From Streptosporangium sp. NBC_01755 (GTDB lineage Bacteria > Actinomycetota > Actinomycetes > Streptosporangiales > Streptosporangiaceae): a stretch of DNA of 64,000 nucleotides. Positions 22,048 to 30,311 of this stretch are shown here, in pieces. Each line of letters opens with the position of its first letter. Position 1 is the stretch's first letter. The notes below the pieces were generated by a model. It was given only the letters and a program-made list of their open reading frames with translations. It was not told where the DNA came from and made no database searches. The translations under genes and the position numbers were made by a program. Location: positions 3,906,001 through 3,970,000 of the forward strand of contig NZ_CP109131.1 of assembly GCF_035917995.1 (NCBI RefSeq), given 5' to 3'.

Positions 22048-22627
22048 GAACCTCCAAGCTGAGATCGCCCGCCTCCGAGCCGGTGAAGCCGACACCCCGC
22101 CCCCCGAGGGCACCACACCAACCCCCGCCCAATGGATCCGCCTTTGGAACGACCTCCCAGCAGAGCAGCGTCTCAAGTGGGCGGAACGCATCCTCGGCAA
22201 TGCCGAACAGGCAAGCCGTTGTTTCCTCATGAACCACGACGTCGAGATAGAGGAACTTCACGAGCGCCTCGAAGTGGCCTCACGCCGTCTGACGGATGCG
22301 CGCCCCAAGCCCACCTCGAAGTCCAAGCGGGCAGCGGTCACGGGTGAACCGCGTATGTTCGCCAACGAGATCCAAGCCATCCTCAACGACTTGGGGCTGA
22401 CCCACGTCGTCGCGAAGATAAGCGCCACCACACGCCCCGAGCCTGACTCTCACAACGCCATGGTCTTCCTCTCCGACCAGGCCACAGAGGACACCACCAA
22501 TCAGCTGGTAGGCGCCTTCACGGAACGAGGCTGGGCCGCATCTCCCACCCGCAGCAACACGAAGATCTACGTCTACGTCCGGCGCGTACCGGATGAGATC
22601 TCTGCCCCATCCGGGGAGACGCCGTGA
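22037..22627 (+). CDS. hypothetical phage protein
   Basis: 196 aa. An N-terminal helical part with a Pro-rich linker (PPPEGTTPTPAQWIRLWNDLP), a coiled-coil centre, and a C-terminal alpha/beta domain (NDLGLTHVVAKISATT, GAFTERGWAASPTRSNTKIYVYVRR). No family recognised. First of the genes leading to the terminase. Confidence 0.5.
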   Translation: MNDENLQAEIARLRAGEADTPPPEGTTPTPAQWIRLWNDLPAEQRLKWAERILGNAEQASRCFLMNHDVEIEELHERLEVASRRLTDARPKPTSKSKRAAVTGEPRMFANEIQAILNDLGLTHVVAKISATTRPEPDSHNAMVFLSDQATEDTTNQLVGAFTERGWAASPTRSNTKIYVYVRRVPDEISAPSGETP

Positions 22628-23034
22628 CCTCCACCTCCGACGATCTCCGCAGTGACGTCGAGACAACACGCGCTGCGATGAACGATCTACTGATCTCGCT
22701 TCGGGCAACCGGCTGCATCGAGGACGAATCTGCCGCGTCTGCCTCGGATCACACCTTCCCGACACGGCCATCAACCACCCGGTGCACCCATGACAGTGCC
22801 GTTCCGGTCCGCTCGGTCGTTGATGACGCACTCCTCGCCGCACTCTGTCCCGACTGTGGCGAGCAGCTACCCGCAGAGTGGCTCACCTGCGAGCACCTCT
22901 ACGAATCCGGTGTGGACATCACTGGTCTCGGCGAGATCCCTGGCCGAAGATCCTGCAACGAGTGCGGCGTCACCTACTGGCCACCACCACACCGCCCCTC
23001 GACGGACACACACGACGGGGAGGCCAAGCCATGA
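22624..23034 (+). CDS. hypothetical protein with zinc ribbon
   Basis: 136 aa, GTG overlapping the previous stop. CPDCGEQ and CNECGVTY form a four-cysteine zinc ribbon in the C-terminal half; the N-terminus is helical. Ends in an ATGA overlap with the small terminase gene. Role unknown. Confidence 0.55.
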   Translation: MTSTSDDLRSDVETTRAAMNDLLISLRATGCIEDESAASASDHTFPTRPSTTRCTHDSAVPVRSVVDDALLAALCPDCGEQLPAEWLTCEHLYESGVDITGLGEIPGRRSCNECGVTYWPPPHRPSTDTHDGEAKP

Positions 23035-23606
23035 CGACCACCCCCGGCGATCCCTCGACCAAGGGAACCGCCAAGGCCAAAGGAACACGCGGCGGCACAC
23101 GTGGCGGCAGAGGGCGCTTCGAGCGCAGCCTAGAAACCGCCACTCGGGATGCCGAAGCCGCACGTCTCCGTACCCGTGGTCTCACGTACCGGCAGATCGC
23201 TGACGAGCTCGGTATGGCAGGCCCAGGCAAGGCGCACGAAGCCGTTCGCCGAGTGCTCGCGGAGACGACGCAAGAAGCCGCCGACGATCTCCGCATGGTC
23301 GAGCTGGAGCGTCTCGACGAGATGTATCAGGCGGCACTGAAGGTGCTGGAGACCGAGCATTACGCCGTTTCACACGGCCGCGTGATCTACCTGGAAGAGG
23401 GCGGTCCGCCGCTCACAGACGACGGGCCAGTTCTCGCGGCCATCGACCGCCTGCTGAAGGTTCAGGAGCGACGGGCGAAGCTGCTCGGCCTGGACGCGCC
23501 GACGAAGGCCAACGTCACTGTCTCGGACGCGATCACCACAGAAATCGAGCGCCTCGCCGCCCAGCTCGGCATCGCCGACGAGGCGCCGGAGATGTCGGAG
23601 ACGTAA
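23031..23606 (+). CDS. terminase small subunit (putative)
   Basis: 191 aa, ATG 23031. A basic, Gly/Arg/Lys-rich N-terminus is followed by an HTH (RTRGLTYRQIADELGM, then KAHEAVRRVLAE) and helices (ELERLDEMYQAALKVLE, RAKLLGLDAPTKANV). This is the common layout of phage small terminases, which bind pac/cos DNA and recruit the large subunit. It lies directly upstream of the large subunit. Confidence 0.75.
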   Translation: MTTTPGDPSTKGTAKAKGTRGGTRGGRGRFERSLETATRDAEAARLRTRGLTYRQIADELGMAGPGKAHEAVRRVLAETTQEAADDLRMVELERLDEMYQAALKVLETEHYAVSHGRVIYLEEGGPPLTDDGPVLAAIDRLLKVQERRAKLLGLDAPTKANVTVSDAITTEIERLAAQLGIADEAPEMSET

Positions 23607-23623
23607 CCCCCCGCGAGGTGCCC

Positions 23624-25171
23624 ATGACCGTTGCGACATTGCCTCGCGGCTGGCAGGACTGGCCGGTGGCTGCGCAAGAGCGACTGCTGGCGGCTCTGCG
23701 GAACGCGGCGCTGAACAAGCTGGGCCATCTCAGGCCGCGGTGGGGAACGCCGGGCGAGCTGGCGAAGGCGCTTGACCCCAAGACCAGGCAGACCCCCGCT
23801 CTTGACCTGATCGACGCCGAACTGGTCCGGCTGCTCGATACCCCTGATGGCCGGCTGGTCATCTCCATGCCGCCCCAGGAAGGAAAATCCCAGAGGGTCT
23901 CCCGCCGGTTCCCTCTCTGGGCCCTCACCCAGCGCCCCGACACCCGCATCGCCATCGCGTCCTACGAGCACGGTGTGGCCCGCCGGTGGGGCCGTGCGAT
24001 CCGTGACGACATCACCGTCCACGGCGCCGAGCTCGGCCTGACGGTCCGCGATGACCTGTCCGCTCAGCACGAGTGGCAACTCGCCGGCCAAGAGGGCGGC
24101 GTTTATGCGGCAGGCATTGGCGGGGCTCTGACTGGCCGCCCGGTTGACCTGATGCTCATTGATGATCCGATCAAGGACCGCGCTCAGGCTGACTCGCCGA
24201 CCTACCGGGAACGGGCGTGGGACTGGTGGACTGACGTCGCCGCGACCCGCCTTGCCCCCGGCGCTCCCGTGGTCTTGATTCTCACGCGCTGGCACGAAGA
24301 CGACCTCGCCGGTCGTCTCCTCGCCGCAGAGGACGGCCAGCTGTGGCGGGTCGTGAACATCCCCGCCCAGGCCGACCACGACCCGGCCAAGGGGGAGACA
24401 GACCCGCTCGGCCGCGCGCCGGGCGAGTTCATGGTTTCCGCCCGGGGCCGCACCAAGAAGCAGTGGGAAGCCATCAAGGTCCGCTCCGGATCCCGCACTT
24501 GGGCGAGCCTCTACCAGGGCCGCCCCGCCCCGGCGGCCGGCGATATCTTCTTGCGCGAGTGGTGGCAGGAGTACCACGGGCAGCGGTGGATCGTCCGCCC
24601 TGACGGCTCTCACTGGGTTGCGGGCGCTGATGAGGTTGCCATGTCGTGGGACATGGCGTTCAAAGCCACCGACGGCTCTGACTACGTCGTCGGCCAGGTG
24701 TGGGCCAGGTACGGGCTGGAGCTGTTCCTTCTCGACCAGGTCCACGCCCGACTGTCGTTCACCGAGACCTGTGCTGAACTCCGGCAAATGGCCGCGAAGT
24801 GGCCGCAAGCGTCCGCGAAGTACGTGGAAGACAAAGCCAACGGCACCGCGGTCATCAACTCGCTGTCCCGCCAGGTGCCCGGCCTGATCCCGGTCGAGCC
24901 TGACGGGTCGAAGGAGTCGCGGGCCCGCGCGGTCACCCCGTTCATCGAGGGCGGCTCCGTCTACCTGCCAAGTCCGGAGGTCGCGCCGTGGATCGGCGAC
25001 TTTCTCCAGGAGCACAGCGGGTTTCCGAACGGCTCCCACGATGACCAGGTGGACGCCTGCACGCAGGCGATCAACCGGATGCTGCTCGCCCCGATCCTGT
25101 CCGGCTTGCTGATCATCGATTCCGATGACCTCGATGATGGCCTGGGCGGATACGAGATATCTCCGTATTAG
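23624..25171 (+). CDS. terminase large subunit
   Basis: 515 aa. Walker A variant PPQEGKS at about 83-89, Walker B LMLIDDP at about 176-182, coupling motif ILTRWHEDDLAGR near 219-231. The RNase H-like nuclease has SWDMAFK at about 341-347, an acidic VEDKANG, and GSHDDQVDA near the end. Powers DNA packaging and cuts the concatemer at the portal. ATG 23624 is preferred to a GTG two codons earlier. Length is typical. Confidence 0.95.
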   Translation: MTVATLPRGWQDWPVAAQERLLAALRNAALNKLGHLRPRWGTPGELAKALDPKTRQTPALDLIDAELVRLLDTPDGRLVISMPPQEGKSQRVSRRFPLWALTQRPDTRIAIASYEHGVARRWGRAIRDDITVHGAELGLTVRDDLSAQHEWQLAGQEGGVYAAGIGGALTGRPVDLMLIDDPIKDRAQADSPTYRERAWDWWTDVAATRLAPGAPVVLILTRWHEDDLAGRLLAAEDGQLWRVVNIPAQADHDPAKGETDPLGRAPGEFMVSARGRTKKQWEAIKVRSGSRTWASLYQGRPAPAAGDIFLREWWQEYHGQRWIVRPDGSHWVAGADEVAMSWDMAFKATDGSDYVVGQVWARYGLELFLLDQVHARLSFTETCAELRQMAAKWPQASAKYVEDKANGTAVINSLSRQVPGLIPVEPDGSKESRARAVTPFIEGGSVYLPSPEVAPWIGDFLQEHSGFPNGSHDDQVDACTQAINRMLLAPILSGLLIIDSDDLDDGLGGYEISPY

Positions 25172-25188
25172 CTGCTTGAGGAGGCGTT

Positions 25189-26895
25189 GTGGGCTTTGCC
25201 GCCTCCCTGCGAGAGTCGTTCACCGCTCCGGTCCGGGAAACCTGGTACCGGGCTACCGGGCGGGCTGAGCAAGCGGAGATCCTTCGGCAGGAACGCGCCA
25301 CTGTGGAGCACCTGCAGGAGTCGATAGCTGACCTCGAAAACCGGATGAACGAGCCAGGCTGGCAGCACCTGACCTCGATGGCTGACCAGGAGTTCTCCCG
25401 TGAGGGGTTGCGGCAGATCACCGCCGTAGTCCGGGTCATGGCCTTGAAGAACACCCTGATCAAGCGGGGTCTCGCGCTGCGCACGGCGTACGTGTGGGGC
25501 CAGGGCGTGCAGATCAGCGCGAGGGCCAATGGTAAGCAGCGCAAGGGCAAAGCTGTCCGCGCTGGCCAGGACGTCAACGCGGTCGTACAGGAGTTCCTCG
25601 CCGACGACGGCAACCGGCGGACCCTCACGGGCAGCCAAGCGTCCGAGGAGAACGAGCGGGCACTCGGCACCGATGGAAACCTGTTCTTTGCCCTGTTCAC
25701 CTTGCCGGTGACAGGGAAGGTGCGGGCTCGGTCGATCCCCTGGGATGAGATCGCCGACGTCATCACCAACCCGCGTGACAGCAGCGAGGTCTGGTTCTAC
25801 AAGCGGGTCTGGTACGAGTCCGCTGCCGATGAGATCCTCGGCGGCTACTCGGCGAACCTGCGCACCGCCTACTATCCGGCGCTCGGCTACCGGCCTGCCC
25901 ACCGCCCGAAGGCCGTCCCAGGGCAGCTCGGCGGCGACGCCACCATCTACTGGGACGCACCGGTCTACCACGTCAAGGTCGGCGGTCTGAAGGGCTGGAA
26001 GTACGGGGTTCCCGACGCGTATGCGGCGATCGACTGGGCTCAGGCGTACAAGGAGTTTTTGACCGACTGGGCAAGGCTGATCAAATCCTTGTCCCGTTTC
26101 GCGTGGAAGCTCACCTCGAAGGGCAGCAGGCAGGCCGCGGCCCGGTCCCGCATCGCTGCTGGACCCGCCGCCGACCGGTATTCGGGGGAGCCGCAGCACG
26201 CCGGCGCGACCGCACTCATGACGCCCGACATGGCGTTGGAGGCCGTGCCTAAGAGCGGTGCCACGATCGACTCCGACTCGGGTCGGCCGCTCGCCGCGAT
26301 GGTCGCCGCTGGCCTGGATGTGCCGGTGACGATGTTGCTCGGCGATCCCGGCACCACCGGGGCTCGGGCGACCGCGGAGACGTTGGACACGCCGACTGAG
26401 CGCACCATGGAGCTGCGCCGCGGCGTGTGGACCGAGATGTACCGGGCGATCCTCACCTACGTCATCCACGAAGCTGTGCGAGCACCCAAGGGTGCGCTGA
26501 AAGGCGCGATCACCCGGGACGAGACCGGTCGTGAAACCGTCACCCTGGACGGCGACACCGAGCAGACCCTGGAAATCTCGTGGCCTGACATCGACGACGT
26601 CGACGTCACCGTCCTGGTGAAGGCCATCACTGAAGCAGACGGCCCCCAGTACCTGCCGCCGCTCGTTGTAGCACGTCTCCTACTGGAGGCGTTGGGGGTG
26701 GAGGACATCGACGAGATCCTCGACGAATTGACGACAGAGGACGGGGCCTTCATTCCGCCAGGGGAGAGCGCCGGGCAAGCCGCGGTGGACGCATTCCGTA
26801 ACGGCGGAGATCCGGCGGCGCTCCTCGCGGGCGAATCTCCCGACGAGTTCACCGAGGAACCCGTAGACGAAGAGCTGGAACCAGCCGAGGCGTAG
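25189..26895 (+). CDS. portal protein
   Basis: 568 aa, GTG with GAGGAGG upstream. Matches siphovirus portals: SVWFYK/RVWYES-type segment, a long crown helix, PVTMLLGDPGTTGARATAETLDTPTER and an acidic C-terminal tail. Forms the dodecameric DNA channel at one capsid vertex, bound by terminase and connectors. Position between terminase and Mu gpF-like protein is as expected. Confidence 0.93.
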   Translation: MGFAASLRESFTAPVRETWYRATGRAEQAEILRQERATVEHLQESIADLENRMNEPGWQHLTSMADQEFSREGLRQITAVVRVMALKNTLIKRGLALRTAYVWGQGVQISARANGKQRKGKAVRAGQDVNAVVQEFLADDGNRRTLTGSQASEENERALGTDGNLFFALFTLPVTGKVRARSIPWDEIADVITNPRDSSEVWFYKRVWYESAADEILGGYSANLRTAYYPALGYRPAHRPKAVPGQLGGDATIYWDAPVYHVKVGGLKGWKYGVPDAYAAIDWAQAYKEFLTDWARLIKSLSRFAWKLTSKGSRQAAARSRIAAGPAADRYSGEPQHAGATALMTPDMALEAVPKSGATIDSDSGRPLAAMVAAGLDVPVTMLLGDPGTTGARATAETLDTPTERTMELRRGVWTEMYRAILTYVIHEAVRAPKGALKGAITRDETGRETVTLDGDTEQTLEISWPDIDDVDVTVLVKAITEADGPQYLPPLVVARLLLEALGVEDIDEILDELTTEDGAFIPPGESAGQAAVDAFRNGGDPAALLAGESPDEFTEEPVDEELEPAEA

Positions 26896-26907
26896 GCGGG
26901 GGTGGTC

Positions 26908-27984
26908 ATGCCGATCACCGGGGACACGATTCGCCTGGTTGAGGAGATGCGGCGCGCGGTCGGCTCGATCCTCGCAGAGGTCACCAGATCCCTGGTGCAA
27001 GCCTGGGTGAGGGCCTGGGATCAGATGGCCTTAGAGGTCGCCGCGGGCATCACCGAACTCCTCCAAGCGGGGGAGGGGCGGTGGCTGTCGCGGCGGCAGG
27101 TCGAGCAGACCGCCCGCGCCATGTCCGCCCTCGACGTCATCGCCGCAGCCCTGACCCGACTCGCTGACCTGGTCCGCGCTCAAACCGTGGCAGGCGCCCA
27201 GGACGCGGCCCGTATCGCGTTGGACGGTCAGGGTGACCTGATCGCCTCCCAGCTGCCGTACGGGTCAACGCTCGCCGCAGCAGCCCGCTACCGCAGGCAG
27301 CTCCCCGACGCGATCGACGCGATCGTGCGCCGCACCGCCGAGCAGATCAACGCCAAGCACTGGCCACTCGCCGACGAGGCCACCGCGGCGATGAAGCGGG
27401 AGTTGATCCGCGGCGTGGTCGTGGGCGACAACCCGCGCACCGCGGCGGCCAGGATGCTCCGCAACCTCGAAGGCGAGTTCAACGGTGGTCTCTCGCGAGC
27501 CTTGAACTTGGCCCGCACCGAGATCATCGACAGTCATCGCCGGGCTGCTGAGATCGGCCAGGAAGACCACGCCGCCGTCCTGGACGGCTGGATCTGGCAT
27601 GCGGAACTTAATTCCAGCCGGGGCAGGACGTGTCCAGCTTGCATCGCCCTGCACGGAACCATGCATCCGCTGTCGGAACCGGGACCGTACGGGCACCAGC
27701 AGTGCCGCTGTTCTCGCTCACCCCGGGCCAAGTCGTGGGCGGCGCTCGGCTTCGACATCGACGAGCCTGACGACCACATCCCCACCGGGCCAGAAGTATT
27801 CGCCGGACTCCCCAGGGCTGAGCAACTCGCCATCATGGGGCCTCGCCGCCTGGAGCTCCTCGACTCCGGCGCCATCGACTGGGCCGACCTTCCGCAGCTA
27901 CGCACCACCTCCGGGTGGCGTGACTCCTACGGGGCGAGACCTGTCCGCGACCTGGAACGCATCGCCAAACAACGGCGTACCTGA
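26908..27984 (+). CDS. minor head protein (Mu gpF/SPP1 gp7-like)
   Basis: 358 aa, ATG 26908. Helical N-terminal half, then LARTEIIDSHRRAA, and a C-terminal CPACIALHGTMHP...GPYGHQQCRCS that matches the MuF domain with its conserved Cys/His residues. MuF proteins bind the portal inside the head and are sometimes ejected with DNA. A GTG two codons earlier is possible. The next gene encodes ADP-ribosyltransferases, a partner often fused to MuF in other phages. Confidence 0.88.
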   Translation: MPITGDTIRLVEEMRRAVGSILAEVTRSLVQAWVRAWDQMALEVAAGITELLQAGEGRWLSRRQVEQTARAMSALDVIAAALTRLADLVRAQTVAGAQDAARIALDGQGDLIASQLPYGSTLAAAARYRRQLPDAIDAIVRRTAEQINAKHWPLADEATAAMKRELIRGVVVGDNPRTAAARMLRNLEGEFNGGLSRALNLARTEIIDSHRRAAEIGQEDHAAVLDGWIWHAELNSSRGRTCPACIALHGTMHPLSEPGPYGHQQCRCSRSPRAKSWAALGFDIDEPDDHIPTGPEVFAGLPRAEQLAIMGPRRLELLDSGAIDWADLPQLRTTSGWRDSYGARPVRDLERIAKQRRT

Positions 27985-28036
27985 CCTGCCAGAAAACCTC
28001 CGCCGCATATCGGCTCACCAGGGAGGGAGTGTCGAC

Positions 28037-29872
28037 ATGTACGAGGGTCATAGCCTCGTTGAGGCGTGGGACCTGGTGGAGCGCATCTGGCGCGAGGATC
28101 TGCACCCCAGAGCGAAGGACGGAAAGTTCGGGTCGGGCGGGCCGTCACCCAGTGCCGGCGCGGCCAAGCCTTCGGCGTCGGCGAAGACGACCGGCGGTAA
28201 GGCTGCCACGCCCACGGCGGCCAAGCCCGCCGCCGCTAAGGCCGCTGCCAGCAAGCCCGCCCCCGCAGCGAAGAAAACTCCTGCGGCGAAGCCGACACCC
28301 GTTGCGAAGAAGGCGCCTGCGGTCAAGAAGGCGCCTGCTGTGAAGGCCGCCTCTCCGGCAGCGAAAGACCAGGCGTGGCTGGACAACCACTACAGGGAAT
28401 GGCGGGGCTCCCTCACCCCAGCGCAGCGTAAGGCTCTTAGCGGCTACCAGGACGCCGACTACGCACTGATGAACGCCGAGCTGCGCAGCAAAGGCAAGAA
28501 CGGCGTCAAGGACGACAAGTACAGCGCCGACGAGATGGCCCGCGCCGCCCGAGCGAACCGGCAACTCAACGACGCTCTACGTAAGGCTCCGCCGACAACT
28601 GAGCCGATGACGGTGCACCGGACGATGACCGCGGCTATGGCTGCTGGTCTCAAGCCGGGCGACGTGATGGGAGACAAGGGCCACGTGTCCACGTCCCTCA
28701 CGCCGAAGAAGACGTCCAAGGGCGCGACGGTGGAGGTCACCCTCCCTGCTGGCACGAAGGCCGCGGTGGGGGACGGCGGAGAGATGATTCTCCCGGCGTC
28801 AGGCAAGTACCGCGTCGTCTCCGTAGAGGACAACAACGGCGTCCCGCATGTGCGGATGGAGTTCGTGCCGCACGGATCCAAGGCCGCATCCAAGGCTGAC
28901 GCGACTGACTCGGCGCCGAAGACTCCGGCTACGAAGGCGCCGGCAGCGAAGACAGCGGCCAAGAATGCCCCGGATGCTCCGTCTAAGCCGAAAGCCGCCG
29001 ATTCCAAAGCGGCCCCGAAGCCACCCGAGGCGCCTGAAGCACCAGCACAGGCATCCCCCGGGGAGCCACGCCGGCCCGGCATGCGTGACGCCACCCGCCA
29101 CACCACGAGCCTTGAGGGCACCGACTGGCTCAACGAGCGGATGGGGTCGCCGAAGAAGAAGCCGTTCACCGCTGCTGATCGGGCAGCGGTGAAAAACTAC
29201 ACCGGCGAAAACTACCGGGCCATCAACTTCGCCCTGCGTAACCCCGACGAAAAGCGCGACCCTGACGTTCAGGCCCGTATCGACGGCATCGACGCGGCCA
29301 TGGCGAAGTCCGTGGTGCCTGAGGACGTCATCGTGCACCGCGGCGTCGGCGCCGACTACGTGAAGCGGCTCGGCGCTGATACCAAGGACCCTGCCAGCAT
29401 GCGCGCCCTGATCGGCAAAGTGGCCAGCGAGGACGCCTACGTCTCCACCTCGGCGGGCGGCAAAGCGGTGTTTGATGACAAGCCGGTCCGTCTCATGGTG
29501 CGCGTCCCCGAAGGGCATCACGCGATCAACGCGATGCCGATCAGTCGGTACCCGGACGAGCGGGAACTCCTCCTCGACCGCAACACCTCCTGGGTAGTGC
29601 ACGACGTGTACGAATCCGGCGGCAAATGGCACATGGAAGTCGAAGTCGTCCCCACCGGCTGGCAACCTGACACAGACTGGAAGCCTGACCCGGCCGGTGA
29701 CGCCGCGGCCGGATACGCGCCTGGCGCCGAATGGGGGATGCCGACCGGTAGCGGCGCTAGCCCGTCCGTCAGTAACGTTGACTTCGGCGACTTGTCTGGT
29801 GAGCTCACTGACGCGGACTACGCCGATTACGCCGACTATCTCGCCAGCGGCGGCGATGAGGAGCAGCTCTGA
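28037..29872 (+). CDS. tandem ADP-ribosyltransferase protein
   Basis: 611 aa. It starts with a WREDLHPRAKDGKFG tag, then a Lys/Ala/Pro-rich linker. ART domain 1 is at about 115-280: VHRT at about 193, STS near 219, but GGE instead of ExE near 247. A second K/A/P linker follows, then ART domain 2 at about 360-560: VHRG near 434, STS near 470, intact DERE near 508. Domain 2 has the R-S-ExE residues of arginine-type ARTs; domain 1 probably lost activity or uses another residue. Between MuF and protease genes it may be a packaged, injected effector (inference). Confidence 0.85.
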   Translation: MYEGHSLVEAWDLVERIWREDLHPRAKDGKFGSGGPSPSAGAAKPSASAKTTGGKAATPTAAKPAAAKAAASKPAPAAKKTPAAKPTPVAKKAPAVKKAPAVKAASPAAKDQAWLDNHYREWRGSLTPAQRKALSGYQDADYALMNAELRSKGKNGVKDDKYSADEMARAARANRQLNDALRKAPPTTEPMTVHRTMTAAMAAGLKPGDVMGDKGHVSTSLTPKKTSKGATVEVTLPAGTKAAVGDGGEMILPASGKYRVVSVEDNNGVPHVRMEFVPHGSKAASKADATDSAPKTPATKAPAAKTAAKNAPDAPSKPKAADSKAAPKPPEAPEAPAQASPGEPRRPGMRDATRHTTSLEGTDWLNERMGSPKKKPFTAADRAAVKNYTGENYRAINFALRNPDEKRDPDVQARIDGIDAAMAKSVVPEDVIVHRGVGADYVKRLGADTKDPASMRALIGKVASEDAYVSTSAGGKAVFDDKPVRLMVRVPEGHHAINAMPISRYPDERELLLDRNTSWVVHDVYESGGKWHMEVEVVPTGWQPDTDWKPDPAGDAAAGYAPGAEWGMPTGSGASPSVSNVDFGDLSGELTDADYADYADYLASGGDEEQL

Positions 29873-30222
29873 TGACGGCAAGGGATGAGCATCCGCGGTG
29901 GGGTGACGACGCTCTGAGTGGGCGCGTCACCCATTCCCCGGATATCTACGACTACCAGGCTGCTGGCCCTGTCCGCCGGGCCGTGCTGAACACTCCCGGT
30001 GGGCGACTCCTAGGGCATGTGTGGACCGACGACCAGGGCGCCGCCGGGTTCGAGCCCGCCGAGATGGCTGGGCCAGCCGGGCGCAAGGCTGGCAGCGCCG
30101 TGTGGGCGATCCACCGCGACGAGTACCGGGCCAAGACGCCCGCCTCCGACCTGCTCAACCCCAAGTTGTACAAGGCCGTCGGTGAGCTGCAGGAGCCGAC
30201 CACAGAGCAGCCCGACGACTGA
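29872..30222 (+). CDS. hypothetical protein linked to head genes
   Basis: 116 aa, ATG overlapping the ART stop. Contains a beta-rich DIYDYQAAGPVRRAVL, LLGHVWTDDQGAAGFEP and AIHRDEYRAKTPASD. Its overlap with the ART gene suggests a linked function, possibly a small immunity- or chaperone-like partner. No family recognised, so this is only a guess. Followed by a terminator. Confidence 0.5.
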   Translation: MTARDEHPRWGDDALSGRVTHSPDIYDYQAAGPVRRAVLNTPGGRLLGHVWTDDQGAAGFEPAEMAGPAGRKAGSAVWAIHRDEYRAKTPASDLLNPKLYKAVGELQEPTTEQPDD

Positions 30223-30239
30223 CCTTCACCGCACCTATC

Positions 30240-30271
30240 GAAAGCCCCGAGCCGCTACGGCCGGGGCTTTC
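30240..30271 (+). terminator. terminator between ART and protease genes
   Basis: GAAAGCCCCG (30240-30249) pairs with CGGGGCTTTC (30262-30271). Ends with the CTTTCGCAT motif seen at several late-gene boundaries. Confidence 0.7.
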
Positions 30272-30311
30272 GCATTTCCGCATGCCTTCGCCTCTGATTG
30301 GAGCTGAGCCC

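Noticed and set aside
23462..25039. Long antisense open frame over the terminase
   Set aside because: Mirrors the terminase codons, has no recognisable domain and no ribosome binding site.
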